Assembly: GCA_046565765.1 (NCBI GenBank)
Contig: JBKHXX010000038.1
Span: 1 to 64,000, forward strand
Origin: JBFMCT01 sp046565765
GTDB taxonomy: Bacteria; Actinomycetota; Acidimicrobiia; Acidimicrobiales; AC-14
Reading direction: 5' to 3'
DNA: 64,000 nucleotides
Below the pieces are notes generated by a model. It had not been told where the DNA came from. It did not search any database and saw only the letters and a list, made by a program, of their open reading frames with translations. A program made the translations under genes and the position numbers. Below are positions 1 to 6,404 of this stretch, in pieces. Numbering within the stretch: position 1 is the stretch's first letter; each line of letters begins with the position of its first letter.

Positions 1-1041
1 CTGGGCGTCCCCTCCGAGGACGAGGACGGCGCCGAGCTGACGCTGCGCCAGCGCATCGACCGGCTGCGGTCGGCCGAGCCTCTCGTGGCGATCGTGGCCG
101 CGGCCCCGCCGCCCAGCGGCAACGGGGCGGGTGATCCCGTACCGGCCGACGTGGGCCTGGTCGACGAACCCTTGTCCGAGACCGGCGAGCCGGTCGCGGG
201 GGACGAGCCCGACCCCGAGACCGACGAGCCCGACCAGGAGGCGGTGGGCGTGGTCGGCGAGGGCGGCGGGGCGGCCGACGGCGGCGGGGAGGGCGAGGTC
301 GGCGGGGAGGGCGACGGCGGCGGGGCGGCCGACGGCGGCGGGGACAGGGGCGAGGAGGGCGGGGAGGGCGGCGGAGAGGCCGGCGACACGGACGAGGCGC
401 ACGACGACACGGACGAGGCGGACGAGGACGAGGACGAGGGCACAACGGGTGAGGGGGAGCCGGGCGGGGCGGTCGACGTGGTCGACGTCGACGAAGACTC
501 GGGGGCGGCGCCCCTGGTGGAGGCGGTGCGGGCCCTCGAGGAGGCGGCGCGGGTCGAGGCGGAGCTGGCCCCCGGCGCGGCGGCCTCGGTCGACATCGAC
601 GGGCTGAGCGAGACGCTGGCCGGGCTCCAGGACGAGGTGGCCGCCCTGCGCACGCTGGTCGAGTCGCTGGCCACCGACCTGCGGGAGCGGCTGGAGGCGG
701 TCCACGAGGAGGTGCTGGTCCTCACCGGCAAGCTCCAGCCGACGGGCACGGAGGTGGTCGTGCTTCCCAAGGCCCTGGAGCAAACGGCCGACCTGCCGCC
801 CCTCCCCGACGCCCTGATCGATCCCACCGGCCCGATCGAGGACGACGGCCACAAGCCCCGTCGCCGCCGGCTCCTCCTGGTGGTCCTCCTGGTCCTCCTC
901 GGCCTGGTGATCGCCGGTCTGATCGTGGTCACGGTGGTCTTCGGCTGGGACGCCGTCCGCGACGAGATGACCGACCTGACCTCAGCTCTCCCCGTGTTCT
1001 CGACGGTGGGCTCCGGCCCGCCGGAAGGAGTCGTCCCGTGA
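1..1041 (+). CDS. Acidic, Gly/Asp/Glu-rich single-pass membrane protein, 5' end outside window
   Basis: The reading frame is open from base 1, so the gene begins upstream; an internal GTG at 85 would give 318 aa. The visible part has a long low-complexity stretch rich in Gly, Asp and Glu (about bases 240-480, built from repeated GGGAADGGG-like units), then a heptad-like helical segment (about 600-740), an Arg-rich patch and one strong hydrophobic helix (about 875-945) before a short C-terminal tail. This suggests a cytosolic acidic disordered domain and coiled coil anchored by a C-terminal membrane segment. I recognise no family. Its stop overlaps the GTG of the nitrilase-like gene, so the two are probably co-transcribed. 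Confidence 0.6.
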   Translation: MGVPSEDEDGAELTLRQRIDRLRSAEPLVAIVAAAPPPSGNGAGDPVPADVGLVDEPLSETGEPVAGDEPDPETDEPDQEAVGVVGEGGGAADGGGEGEVGGEGDGGGAADGGGDRGEEGGEGGGEAGDTDEAHDDTDEADEDEDEGTTGEGEPGGAVDVVDVDEDSGAAPLVEAVRALEEAARVEAELAPGAAASVDIDGLSETLAGLQDEVAALRTLVESLATDLRERLEAVHEEVLVLTGKLQPTGTEVVVLPKALEQTADLPPLPDALIDPTGPIEDDGHKPRRRRLLLVVLLVLLGLVIAGLIVVTVVFGWDAVRDEMTDLTSALPVFSTVGSGPPEGVVP

Positions 1042-2000
1042 CCCTTGCCTCCCCCTCCGAATTGGTGCGGGTGGCGGCCGTGCAGGCCGCCCCGGTCTTT
1101 CTGGACCGTCGCGCCACCACCGAGAAGGCGGTCGCCATGATCGGCGAGGCGGCCGACCAGGGCGCCCAGTTGATCGTCTTCCCGGAGGCCTTCATCCCCG
1201 CCTACCCGGAGTGGGTGTGGCGGGTCCGCCCGTGGGACGAGCGGTCGACCGCCCTCCAGGCCCGCCTCTTCGACCAGTCCGTCATCGTCGGCAGCCGCAC
1301 CACCGAGGTGCTGGCCGACGTCGCCCGCCAGCGCGGCGTGTTCCTGTCCATCGGGGTGAACGAGCGGGCCGAGCGCAGTACCGCCCTGTTCAGCACCCAG
1401 CTGCTGTTCGGGCCCGACGGCTCGGTGCTCTCCCGCCACCGCAAGCTGATGCCCACGGGGGCGGAGCGGCTGGTGTGGTCGATGGGCGACGGCTCGGCCC
1501 TCGAGGCCATCTCCACCTCCATGGGGCGCATCGGGACGCTCACCTCGTGGGAGAACTACATGCCGCTGGCCCGGGCCGCCCTGTTCGCCCAGGGCGTCGA
1601 CGTGTACGTGGCTCCCACCTGGGACAGCTCGGACGTGTGGCCCGCCACCCTGCGCCACGTGGCCAAGGAGGGGCGGGTGTTCGTGGTCGGCTCCAACTCG
1701 ATCCTGCGAGGCTCCGACATCCCCGAGCACCTGCCGTACCGCAACGACCTCTACGGCGCCGACGACGACTGGCTGGCGTTGGGCAACTCGGCCATCGTCA
1801 GCCCCGAGGGCGAGGTGCTGGCCGGCCCGCTCCAGCGGGAGGAGGGCATCCTCTACGCCGAGATCGACATCCAGACGGCCCGCACCGCCCGCCACCAGTT
1901 CGACCCCTTCGGCCACTACGCCCGCCCCGACGTGCTGCGGCTGTTCGTGGACATCGAGCCCCGGTCCCCCGTCTCCTTCGCGGGGGCGTCGGACGACTGA
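1038..2000 (+). CDS. Nitrilase-superfamily protein with catalytic Cys replaced by Ser
   Basis: A 320-aa protein with the carbon-nitrogen hydrolase fold of plant/bacterial nitrilases. The catalytic Glu is in FPEAFIPAYP, the catalytic Lys in HRKLMPT, and the WENYMPLAR block that follows the nucleophile is intact. The nucleophile itself, Cys in the usual CWENYMP motif, is Ser170 here (TCG codon at 1545-1547). True nitrilases form a thioimidate/thioester on that Cys, so the protein is either inactive on nitriles, repurposed, or a natural Ser variant. The GTG start overlaps the preceding stop (GTGA) and has GGAG upstream. Confidence 0.85.
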   Translation: MTLASPSELVRVAAVQAAPVFLDRRATTEKAVAMIGEAADQGAQLIVFPEAFIPAYPEWVWRVRPWDERSTALQARLFDQSVIVGSRTTEVLADVARQRGVFLSIGVNERAERSTALFSTQLLFGPDGSVLSRHRKLMPTGAERLVWSMGDGSALEAISTSMGRIGTLTSWENYMPLARAALFAQGVDVYVAPTWDSSDVWPATLRHVAKEGRVFVVGSNSILRGSDIPEHLPYRNDLYGADDDWLALGNSAIVSPEGEVLAGPLQREEGILYAEIDIQTARTARHQFDPFGHYARPDVLRLFVDIEPRSPVSFAGASDD

Positions 2001-2020
2001 TCCGGCCGTAGGGTGAGGCG

Positions 2021-2854
2021 ATGCCGGAGCTTCCCGAGGTGCAGGCCATGGCCGAACGGCTGGAGGCGGCGGTGGGCGGGGCCCGCTTCGAGGGAGCCAC
2101 GGCCCTCCAGTTCTCCGGGCTGAAGACCTACGCCCCGCCGCCGGAATCGCTCGCCGGGCGGACGCTGGCGGGCGTGGGGCGGCGGGGGAAGTTCGCCCTG
2201 CTCGACTTCGGCGGGCCGCGCATCGCCTTCCACCTGTCCCAGGGGGGCCGGGTGGACGTGGAGGACCCGCCCAAGACGACCCGTCCCAAGTTCGGTGTGG
2301 TGCGGTTCCGCTTCGAGGACCGGCCGTCGATCCTGCTCAAGGAGTTCGGCACCGAGCGCAAGGCGGGGTGGTGGGTGCTGGCCGAGGGCGACGACGGGCC
2401 GCTGACCTCCCTGGGCCCCGACCCGTACTCCGAGGAGTTCGCCGAACTGCTGCTGACCGGCCAGGACGGGCGGCGGGTGCACACCCTGCTCCGGGACCAG
2501 CGGACGGTGGCCGGCATCGGCCGGGGCTACTCCGACGACATCCTCCACCGGGCCCGCCTGTCCCCCTACGACAGCCTGACCTCCCTGGAGGAGGAGGCCC
2601 GGCGGCGGCTGCTGGAGTCCACCCGCGAGGTGCTCGACGAGGCGCTGGTGGCGGAACGGAAGCGGGCAGGCGGCCTTCCCACCAAGATCGGGGACCATTT
2701 CACCGTCCACGGGCGGCACGGCACGCCCTGCCCCCGCTGCGGCGGTGACCTGCGGCGGGTGTCCTACGAGTCCTACGAGGTGACGTACTGCCCGGCGTGC
2801 CAGACCGGCGGCAAGGTCCTCGCCGACCGGCGCCTGTCGAGGCTGGTGCGGTAG
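2021..2854 (+). CDS. Fpg/Nei family DNA glycosylase/AP lyase
   Basis: 277 aa. It begins MPELPEVQ, so after Met removal Pro is the Schiff-base nucleophile and Glu the catalytic acid typical of formamidopyrimidine and Nei glycosylases. The helix-two-turn-helix region reads VAGIGRGYSDDILHRA (Arg where Fpg usually has Asn in GIGN), and the C-terminal zinc finger has CPRC and CPAC pairs followed by the lesion-strand Arg region (TGGKVLADRR). It likely excises oxidised bases and nicks the strand. The motif variants place it in the actinobacterial Fpg/Nei-like branch rather than classical MutM, so no symbol is given. It starts 20 bases after the nitrilase-like gene. Confidence 0.88.
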   Translation: MPELPEVQAMAERLEAAVGGARFEGATALQFSGLKTYAPPPESLAGRTLAGVGRRGKFALLDFGGPRIAFHLSQGGRVDVEDPPKTTRPKFGVVRFRFEDRPSILLKEFGTERKAGWWVLAEGDDGPLTSLGPDPYSEEFAELLLTGQDGRRVHTLLRDQRTVAGIGRGYSDDILHRARLSPYDSLTSLEEEARRRLLESTREVLDEALVAERKRAGGLPTKIGDHFTVHGRHGTPCPRCGGDLRRVSYESYEVTYCPACQTGGKVLADRRLSRLVR

Positions 2855-2867
2855 GGGCTGGCCGCGG

Positions 2868-3863
2868 TCAGCGGCGGCTGGCGGCGGCCGCCTCGGCCCC
2901 GTGCTGGCCGCCCTCGAACACCGCCACCTTCACGCCCCGCTCGGCCAGGGCGGCGAGGAAGGGGCCCGGTTCGACCAGCCCGGCCAGGCCGGAGGCGCCG
3001 GTGCGGGCCAGGCGGCCGTCGAGGGCCCAGCGGGCGGCCATGGCCGCCACCGCCCCCGACGCCACCGCCGGCCGGTCGACCGCCCCCAGCACCCGGTCGT
3101 CGAGCGACGTCCCCTGCGACCCCCGGACCTCGACCCGCAGGGCGCCCAGGGTGCCCTCGGCGTTGTCGCGGCGGATCTTGGGCAGCCGGGAGAGCAGGAG
3201 GGCCTTACGCCCGCCCGCGGCCCGGGCGGTGATGCGGGTGGCGTCGGGGAAGGCCCCCAGGAGGAGGGTGGGCTCGGCCAGGGCGGCGCAGTAGCAGTCC
3301 ACACCTCGCAGCGGGTCGGGGAACCAGCACAGCTCCCGGCCGGAGCCCCCTCGGCGCGACTCCCACGCCCCGTCCCGCCAGTCGAGCCCGTCCTTGTTCA
3401 CCGCTTCCAGCTGCTGGTGCTCGCACGACGGCCCGCCGGTGCCGACCTTGGCCACGTGCACCTCCTCCACCCGCTCGAAGCTGCGGGCGGCGAGGGCGGC
3501 GAGGACACACGACAGGCCCGGGGAGAACCCGGCGCCGACCACGACGTGGCGGTCGCGCCCCTGGGCGGCGGCGTCGAGGGCGAGCAGCTGCTGGACGGCC
3601 ACCAGGTCGTCGGAGACGGACACGACGTGGGCGCCCCTCGCCAGGGCGGAGGAGGCGGCTTCGGTGTGGCTGCCCGGATAGGCGAGGACCACCACGTCGC
3701 CGTCCTCGGCCTCGCTGGACGACCCCACCCGGGCCGGTTCGCCCAATGACTCGGCTACCGCCTCGGCCCGGCCTTGGTCGGCGTCGACCACGACCACGTC
3801 GTCGAGCGGGCCGAGGTACTGGAGCTGGCGGGCGGCGCGGGCACCGACCGCACCGACCCCCAC
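2868..3863 (-). CDS. Saccharopine dehydrogenase-like NAD(P)-binding oxidoreductase
   Basis: 331 aa from a GTG at 3863. A Rossmann glycine motif (GVGAVG) lies at the extreme N-terminus, followed by VVVVDAD (end of beta-2, acidic residue suggesting NAD) and a C-terminal alpha/beta domain as in saccharopine/homospermidine dehydrogenase-like proteins. The substrate cannot be told. From 3863 the first beta strand is missing; reading eight codons further upstream restores it (LTPVRAVFVGVG) but only a CTG at 3887 is available, and that CTG overlaps the stop of the upstream 45-aa gene as CTGA. The true start is therefore probably CTG 3887. Confidence 0.7.
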   Translation of the reverse strand: MGVGAVGARAARQLQYLGPLDDVVVVDADQGRAEAVAESLGEPARVGSSSEAEDGDVVVLAYPGSHTEAASSALARGAHVVSVSDDLVAVQQLLALDAAAQGRDRHVVVGAGFSPGLSCVLAALAARSFERVEEVHVAKVGTGGPSCEHQQLEAVNKDGLDWRDGAWESRRGGSGRELCWFPDPLRGVDCYCAALAEPTLLLGAFPDATRITARAAGGRKALLLSRLPKIRRDNAEGTLGALRVEVRGSQGTSLDDRVLGAVDRPAVASGAVAAMAARWALDGRLARTGASGLAGLVEPGPFLAALAERGVKVAVFEGGQHGAEAAAASRR

Positions 3864-3883
3864 GAAGACGGCCCGAACGGGGG

Positions 3884-4021
3884 TCAGCGCAGCTCCGGAC
3901 CGGTCAGCTCACGCCACCCGCCGCCCTTGGGCTCCTCCACCGTGGCGCCGCGTAGCCGCAGCACACCCGCCACGAGCGTGGCGATGCCCACCGCCAGCAA
4001 CCCTCGCCGGACCTTGACCAT
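3884..4021 (-). CDS. 45-aa putative membrane peptide
   Basis: ATG at 4021, stop TGA at 3884-3886. The peptide starts with a basic MVKVRR segment, then a hydrophobic stretch (about residues 8-22) likely to span the membrane, then a polar tail. Its stop codon overlaps a CTG that would start the saccharopine-dehydrogenase-like gene (CTGA, 3884-3887), suggesting translational coupling, and it sits immediately 3' of tRNA-Ile on the same strand. I know no family; the support is context and coding-like third positions. Confidence 0.5.
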   Translation of the reverse strand: MVKVRRGLLAVGIATLVAGVLRLRGATVEEPKGGGWRELTGPELR

Positions 4022-4022
4022 G

Positions 4023-4096
4023 TGGGGCTAGCTGGAATCGAACCAGCGACCTCATCCTTATCAGGGATGCGCTCTAACCGACTGAGCTATAGCCCC
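4023..4096 (-). tRNA. tRNA-Ile (anticodon GAT)
   Basis: Read on the minus strand the 74 bases fold as a full cloverleaf: acceptor GGGGCTA/TAGCCCC with discriminator A, a D arm GCTC/GAGC, anticodon stem CATCC/GGATG around CTGATAA (anticodon GAT), and T arm GCTGG/CCAGC with TTCGATT. No CCA is encoded. tRNA-Ile downstream of gyrA/DUF3566 is a conserved actinobacterial arrangement, but here about 17 kb of other genes intervene. Its 5' half is duplicated at 5797-5829. Confidence 0.97.
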
Positions 4097-4097
4097 C
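4065..4097. repeat. Direct repeat, att-like copy inside intact tRNA-Ile
   Basis: 33 bp that match 5797-5829 at 32 positions (C at 4070 versus T at 5802); the stretch 4071-4097 is identical over 27 bp. It covers the tRNA acceptor 5' strand, D arm and part of the anticodon stem, plus one base outside the tRNA 5' end. Confidence 0.85.
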
Positions 4098-4400
4098 ATC
4101 AAAACCGCAGGTCAGAGGCTAGATCTGACCGCTTTCCGTGTCGAGCAGGCCGAGCACAACGCTTGCAGAGCACTTCGCTTCGCCTCCGCGTCGGCGGCAT
4201 GCGTGGACTTGTCCCGTCATGGAAGGGTCCAGTCTACGGGCCCCTGATCGGTCCGAGCGCATGTGGCCGCGCGGTGTCGTCCCCAGCGCGCGCAGGCCGG
4301 TCCGTCGCGCCGAAGTCCACGAGACTTCCAGCCGCTCAAGGTGAGGGCCGTGCCACAAGCTTGATGAGAGGGTCTCGACCTGTTGAGTGAAGGTAGGTCG
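4098..4400. other. 303-bp gene-free stretch of the islet; candidate tRNA-Ile promoter
   Basis: I see no gene here. On the minus strand a TCGACA hexamer (4139-4144) and TAGCCT (4116-4121) are separated by 17 bases and lie just upstream of the intact tRNA 5' end, a weak but correctly spaced promoter. Because the insertion separates the intact tRNA from its ancestral upstream DNA, a promoter inside the islet is needed for tRNA-Ile expression. The rest may be the recombination-site flank or decayed sequence. Confidence 0.4.
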
Positions 4401-4886
4401 TCACGATATGTCCTGTGCCTCGTGTCGAATCTCTTGAACCGTCCGGCCCTGCTCGCTCGCGTACCGGCCGAGCGCCTCACGAGGATTGACCTCGTTGCCG
4501 ACGCCCAAGCTCGGTGGAGGAAGGAGCAACACCCGAGGTTGGCGGCGCTCGATACGGCGTTTCAACTGCGGCAGATAGGCGAGAAGGTGCCCCCATTCGG
4601 CAACCGGATCGTTGAAGGGTTTCCGCCACGAGATGACGGCAAGCCGGAGGTTGGAAAGCACCCATAGCTCCTCCGGCTGGTCCAGCTGATGCCAGTCCCG
4701 GGTAACCAACGCGTCGAAGCCATCATCGACAGCACGCATGTAGATGAGCCAGTCGGGCGTCCCGGCGTCGGTAAGGCTCGGATCATGGTCATAGACATGT
4801 ACAGCCGCGACAGTGGCATCGACGGATGCAAGGTCGAAGCCGGGTGGCCGTGGGAAGTTCTGATCGAGGAGAAGCCGCAGGTTCAT
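4401..4886 (-). CDS. PIN-like (DUF5615-type) putative toxin
   Basis: 161 aa beginning MNLRLLLDQNFP, the characteristic start of DUF5615/Mut7-C-like PIN-fold proteins, where the first Asp is a metal ligand. A second acidic site is in LVTRDWHQLDQPEELW, the pattern of PIN RNases such as VapC-type toxins, so RNase activity is the likely function. The C-terminal 50 aa are basic and probably helical. The ATG overlaps the stop of the upstream DUF433 antitoxin (ATGA), the usual order for this toxin class. Function is inferred from motifs and from the antitoxin partner. Confidence 0.75.
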   Translation of the reverse strand: MNLRLLLDQNFPRPPGFDLASVDATVAAVHVYDHDPSLTDAGTPDWLIYMRAVDDGFDALVTRDWHQLDQPEELWVLSNLRLAVISWRKPFNDPVAEWGHLLAYLPQLKRRIERRQPRVLLLPPPSLGVGNEVNPREALGRYASEQGRTVQEIRHEAQDIS

Positions 4887-5575
4887 GCGGCCCTGCGAAG
4901 TCGATCCTCCAATTCGATTGCGTCATCAATCCGCTCGGCGTCAAGTTCCGGATAGAGCGCAAGTATTCGGGCCGTATCCAGACCCCGCTCTTTCCGTAGC
5001 GCGTGAAGAGACGCCGTGGGGATGCGCGTCGACCGAACGACCGGCTGACCACCCATAACCCAAGGAGAGATGACGGTCAGGTGCGACGGCGTGAGCAAGT
5101 CAGGACCCCAGAGTCGCTTACGACCCAATTCAGCGATGGGTTCAAGGAGGTCAAACACTTCCAGGAACCGTGCCATGCCGCCTAGGATCTGCTGGCCGGT
5201 GAGGCGGTCAACTGTCTCCTCCCCCAAGAGAACAACCGAGCCGTTGCTCCGAACCTCAGTGACCTCCTGCGCAGCGTCGGCCATCACCGCTCGCAGGGCT
5301 GACACGCGAGCGGCCGCATCAGGACGGTCATGACCCTGCTGGCGTAACCACGCCAGCAGACGTGCGAAGCTCAGATCACGGTACGACCAAGCCTTTGGGC
5401 GAGCGTTTCCGAAGTCCGGCTCCAGCACCCCCGCCTCGGCCCAGTCGTACAGCGTTCGCGCAGGTACGCCCGAGAGCTGACCGGCCCTCTCCGTTGTGTA
5501 GCGACCGCGTGGATGGCGGAAAGCGAAGAGAACGAGTTGCTGCTCCGCCTCGCTCAAGGACCGAGTCCTCGTCAT
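4883..5575 (-). CDS. Putative antitoxin: MerR-like HTH plus DUF433 domain
   Basis: 230 aa. Residues about 20-70 form a MerR-like winged-helix segment (ERAGQLSGVPARTLYDWAEAG), and the C-terminal 60 aa are a DUF433 domain (ISPWVMGGQPVVRSTRIP, then a LYPELDAERIDDAI helix), the antitoxin fold paired with PIN-like DUF5615 toxins. The N-terminus probably binds the operon promoter and the C-terminus neutralises the toxin. I chose the ATG at 5575 because it overlaps the upstream stop (ATGA); the frame is open further but the added residues look non-coding. Most DUF433 antitoxins are about 75 aa, so the fused DNA-binding domain is a notable extension. Confidence 0.75.
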   Translation of the reverse strand: MTRTRSLSEAEQQLVLFAFRHPRGRYTTERAGQLSGVPARTLYDWAEAGVLEPDFGNARPKAWSYRDLSFARLLAWLRQQGHDRPDAAARVSALRAVMADAAQEVTEVRSNGSVVLLGEETVDRLTGQQILGGMARFLEVFDLLEPIAELGRKRLWGPDLLTPSHLTVISPWVMGGQPVVRSTRIPTASLHALRKERGLDTARILALYPELDAERIDDAIELEDRLRRAA

Positions 5576-5787
5576 GCCGCACCCCGGACCCAATAGCCGT
5601 GGACTTCCGCCCATTGCCTGACGACGCTCCAATCCCACACGACAGATCTGCCGACCCTGGCGAGCGGCGCCGGGAAGCCCCGGTCGCTCTTGGACCACTT
5701 CCGGACGGCCTCTCGGGAGACGCCCAAACGACGGCCGATCTCGGCGCCGGATACCAGGTCGGCGGACATAGCTCCAGGTTGCCACAT
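5572..5787 (-). CDS. Excisionase/AlpA-like small HTH protein
   Basis: 71 aa from ATG 5787 (GAGG five bases upstream), or 65 aa from ATG 5769. The core VSGAEIGRRLGVSREAVRKW is a helix-turn-helix followed by a wing-like FPAPLARVGRSVVWDWSVVRQW, the layout of AlpA/excisionase-family proteins. It is the first gene of the islet operon and starts 10 bases from the truncated tRNA-Ile copy. It could be the excision factor of the element or a third regulatory component of the toxin-antitoxin operon; the sequence alone does not decide. Confidence 0.7.
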   Translation of the reverse strand: MWQPGAMSADLVSGAEIGRRLGVSREAVRKWSKSDRGFPAPLARVGRSVVWDWSVVRQWAEVHGYWVRGAA

Positions 5788-5796
5788 GTCAACCTC

Positions 5797-5829
5797 GGAT
5801 GTGCTCTAACCGACTGAGCTATAGCCCCC
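5797..5829. repeat. Truncated tRNA-Ile copy (second direct repeat)
   Basis: Second copy of the 33-bp repeat, comprising only the 5' half of tRNA-Ile in minus orientation; it cannot form a tRNA. It marks the outer end of the islet. Whatever promoter drove the ancestral tRNA now lies just to its right (a TAGACT hexamer at 5844-5849 on the minus strand is suitably placed as a -10), so transcripts of the islet operon probably begin with a tRNA-Ile fragment. Confidence 0.8.
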
Positions 5830-5863
5830 GCGCGTGACGGTCAAGTCTACGGGGCGTCGGCAG

Positions 5864-5894
5864 GTGCGGGCACACGTGATCGGCGTGCCCGCAC
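5864..5894. terminator. Hairpin 3' of the membrane-protein gene
   Basis: A perfect 10-bp inverted repeat GTGCGGGCAC/GTGCCCGCAC with an 11-base loop, 23 bases past the stop at 5917 on the minus strand. No T-run follows, so it may be a Rho-assisted or attenuating hairpin rather than a textbook intrinsic terminator. Confidence 0.4.
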
Positions 5895-5916
5895 GTGCGT
5901 CGGTCGGTACGGATGG

Positions 5917-6294
5917 CTAGGCGGCGACCGGCTGGCGGCCGAGCTCCGCCTTCACGGGGCGGGACAGGAGCAGGGCGACGGCGGCGATGCCGAGGAGGAC
6001 GGTGGCGACGGCGGCGGCGGTCACGGCCCCGCTCGTGGGGTCGAGGAAGTACGGCATGGCGGAAAGGACGTTGAGGACGGTGATGACCAGCGTGGTCCGC
6101 CATCCCCACCGGCGGCGGTTCCACAGCCCCCACGCACCCAGGGCGGCGATGGCGCCCACCACCACGCCGACGACCTTGGCGTCGGACGGCACGTCGTCGC
6201 TCAGCCCCGGCAGGAAGACCGACAGCTGCAGGGCCACGTTGACGACGAGGGAGGCCAGAATGGCGCGCTCGACGGCGGCGTGCGACCGGTTCAT
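5917..6294 (-). CDS. Small four-helix membrane protein
   Basis: 125 aa from the ATG at 6294, chosen for the GGAGG six bases upstream and the ATGA overlap with the preceding 37-aa gene. Four hydrophobic helices separated by short loops (ERAILASLVVNVALQL; VVGVVVGAIAALGAWGLW; TTLVITVLNVLSAMPYF; VTAAAVATVLLGIAAVALLL). No enzymatic motif. It is the last gene of an apparent three-gene operon with an ABM-like protein; similar small membrane proteins are common and of unknown role. Confidence 0.65.
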   Translation of the reverse strand: MNRSHAAVERAILASLVVNVALQLSVFLPGLSDDVPSDAKVVGVVVGAIAALGAWGLWNRRRWGWRTTLVITVLNVLSAMPYFLDPTSGAVTAAAVATVLLGIAAVALLLSRPVKAELGRQPVAA

Positions 6295-6404
6295 GGACGT
6301 CCTCCATCGGTCGCCCGGGCCATCCACGGCCGCGGGATCCACAGGGGCAGGTACCGGCTGGTCCGGGCCATGTAGGCCAGGGCCCGGCGCACGGGCGGCC
6401 TCAT
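6291..6404 (-). CDS. 37-aa basic, Trp/Arg-rich peptide
   Basis: ATG at 6402-6404, stop at 6291-6293. Both ends overlap neighbours by ATGA: its start overlaps the stop of the ABM-like gene and its stop overlaps the start of the membrane-protein gene. The peptide is strongly basic at the N-terminus (MRPPVRRALAYMARTSRY) and has Trp-Pro motifs in the second half. No family recognised. The double 4-base overlap on both sides is the main evidence that it is translated. Confidence 0.5.
   Translation of the reverse strand: MRPPVRRALAYMARTSRYLPLWIPRPWMARATDGGRP

Larger units (their letters stand above)
4065..5829. mobile_element. tRNA-Ile-bounded 1.7-kb islet carrying a three-gene toxin-antitoxin-like operon
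   Basis: A 33-bp direct repeat with one mismatch (4065-4097 inside the intact tRNA-Ile, and 5797-5829) bounds a 1,732-bp unit. The repeat is the tRNA 5' half from the acceptor strand to the anticodon stem, so the intact tRNA lies at the left end and a truncated tRNA at the right. Between them are three same-strand overlapping genes (HTH, antitoxin, PIN-like toxin) and about 300 bp without a gene. The base composition looks lower in GC than neighbouring genes. No integrase or transposase is present, so this is a remnant or an element mobilised in trans; an excisionase-like gene is retained. Confidence 0.75.

Noticed and set aside
241..480. Gly/Asp-rich tandem repeats suggesting a minisatellite or CRISPR-like array
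   Set aside because: The units stay in frame, vary in length and encode an acidic low-complexity segment; no constant repeats with unique spacers are present.
4231..4240. AGTCTACGGG shared with 5844-5853, possible second repeat of the islet
   Set aside because: Only 10 bases identical, at different distances from the tRNA copies; it fits a recurring TAGACT -10 element or chance.
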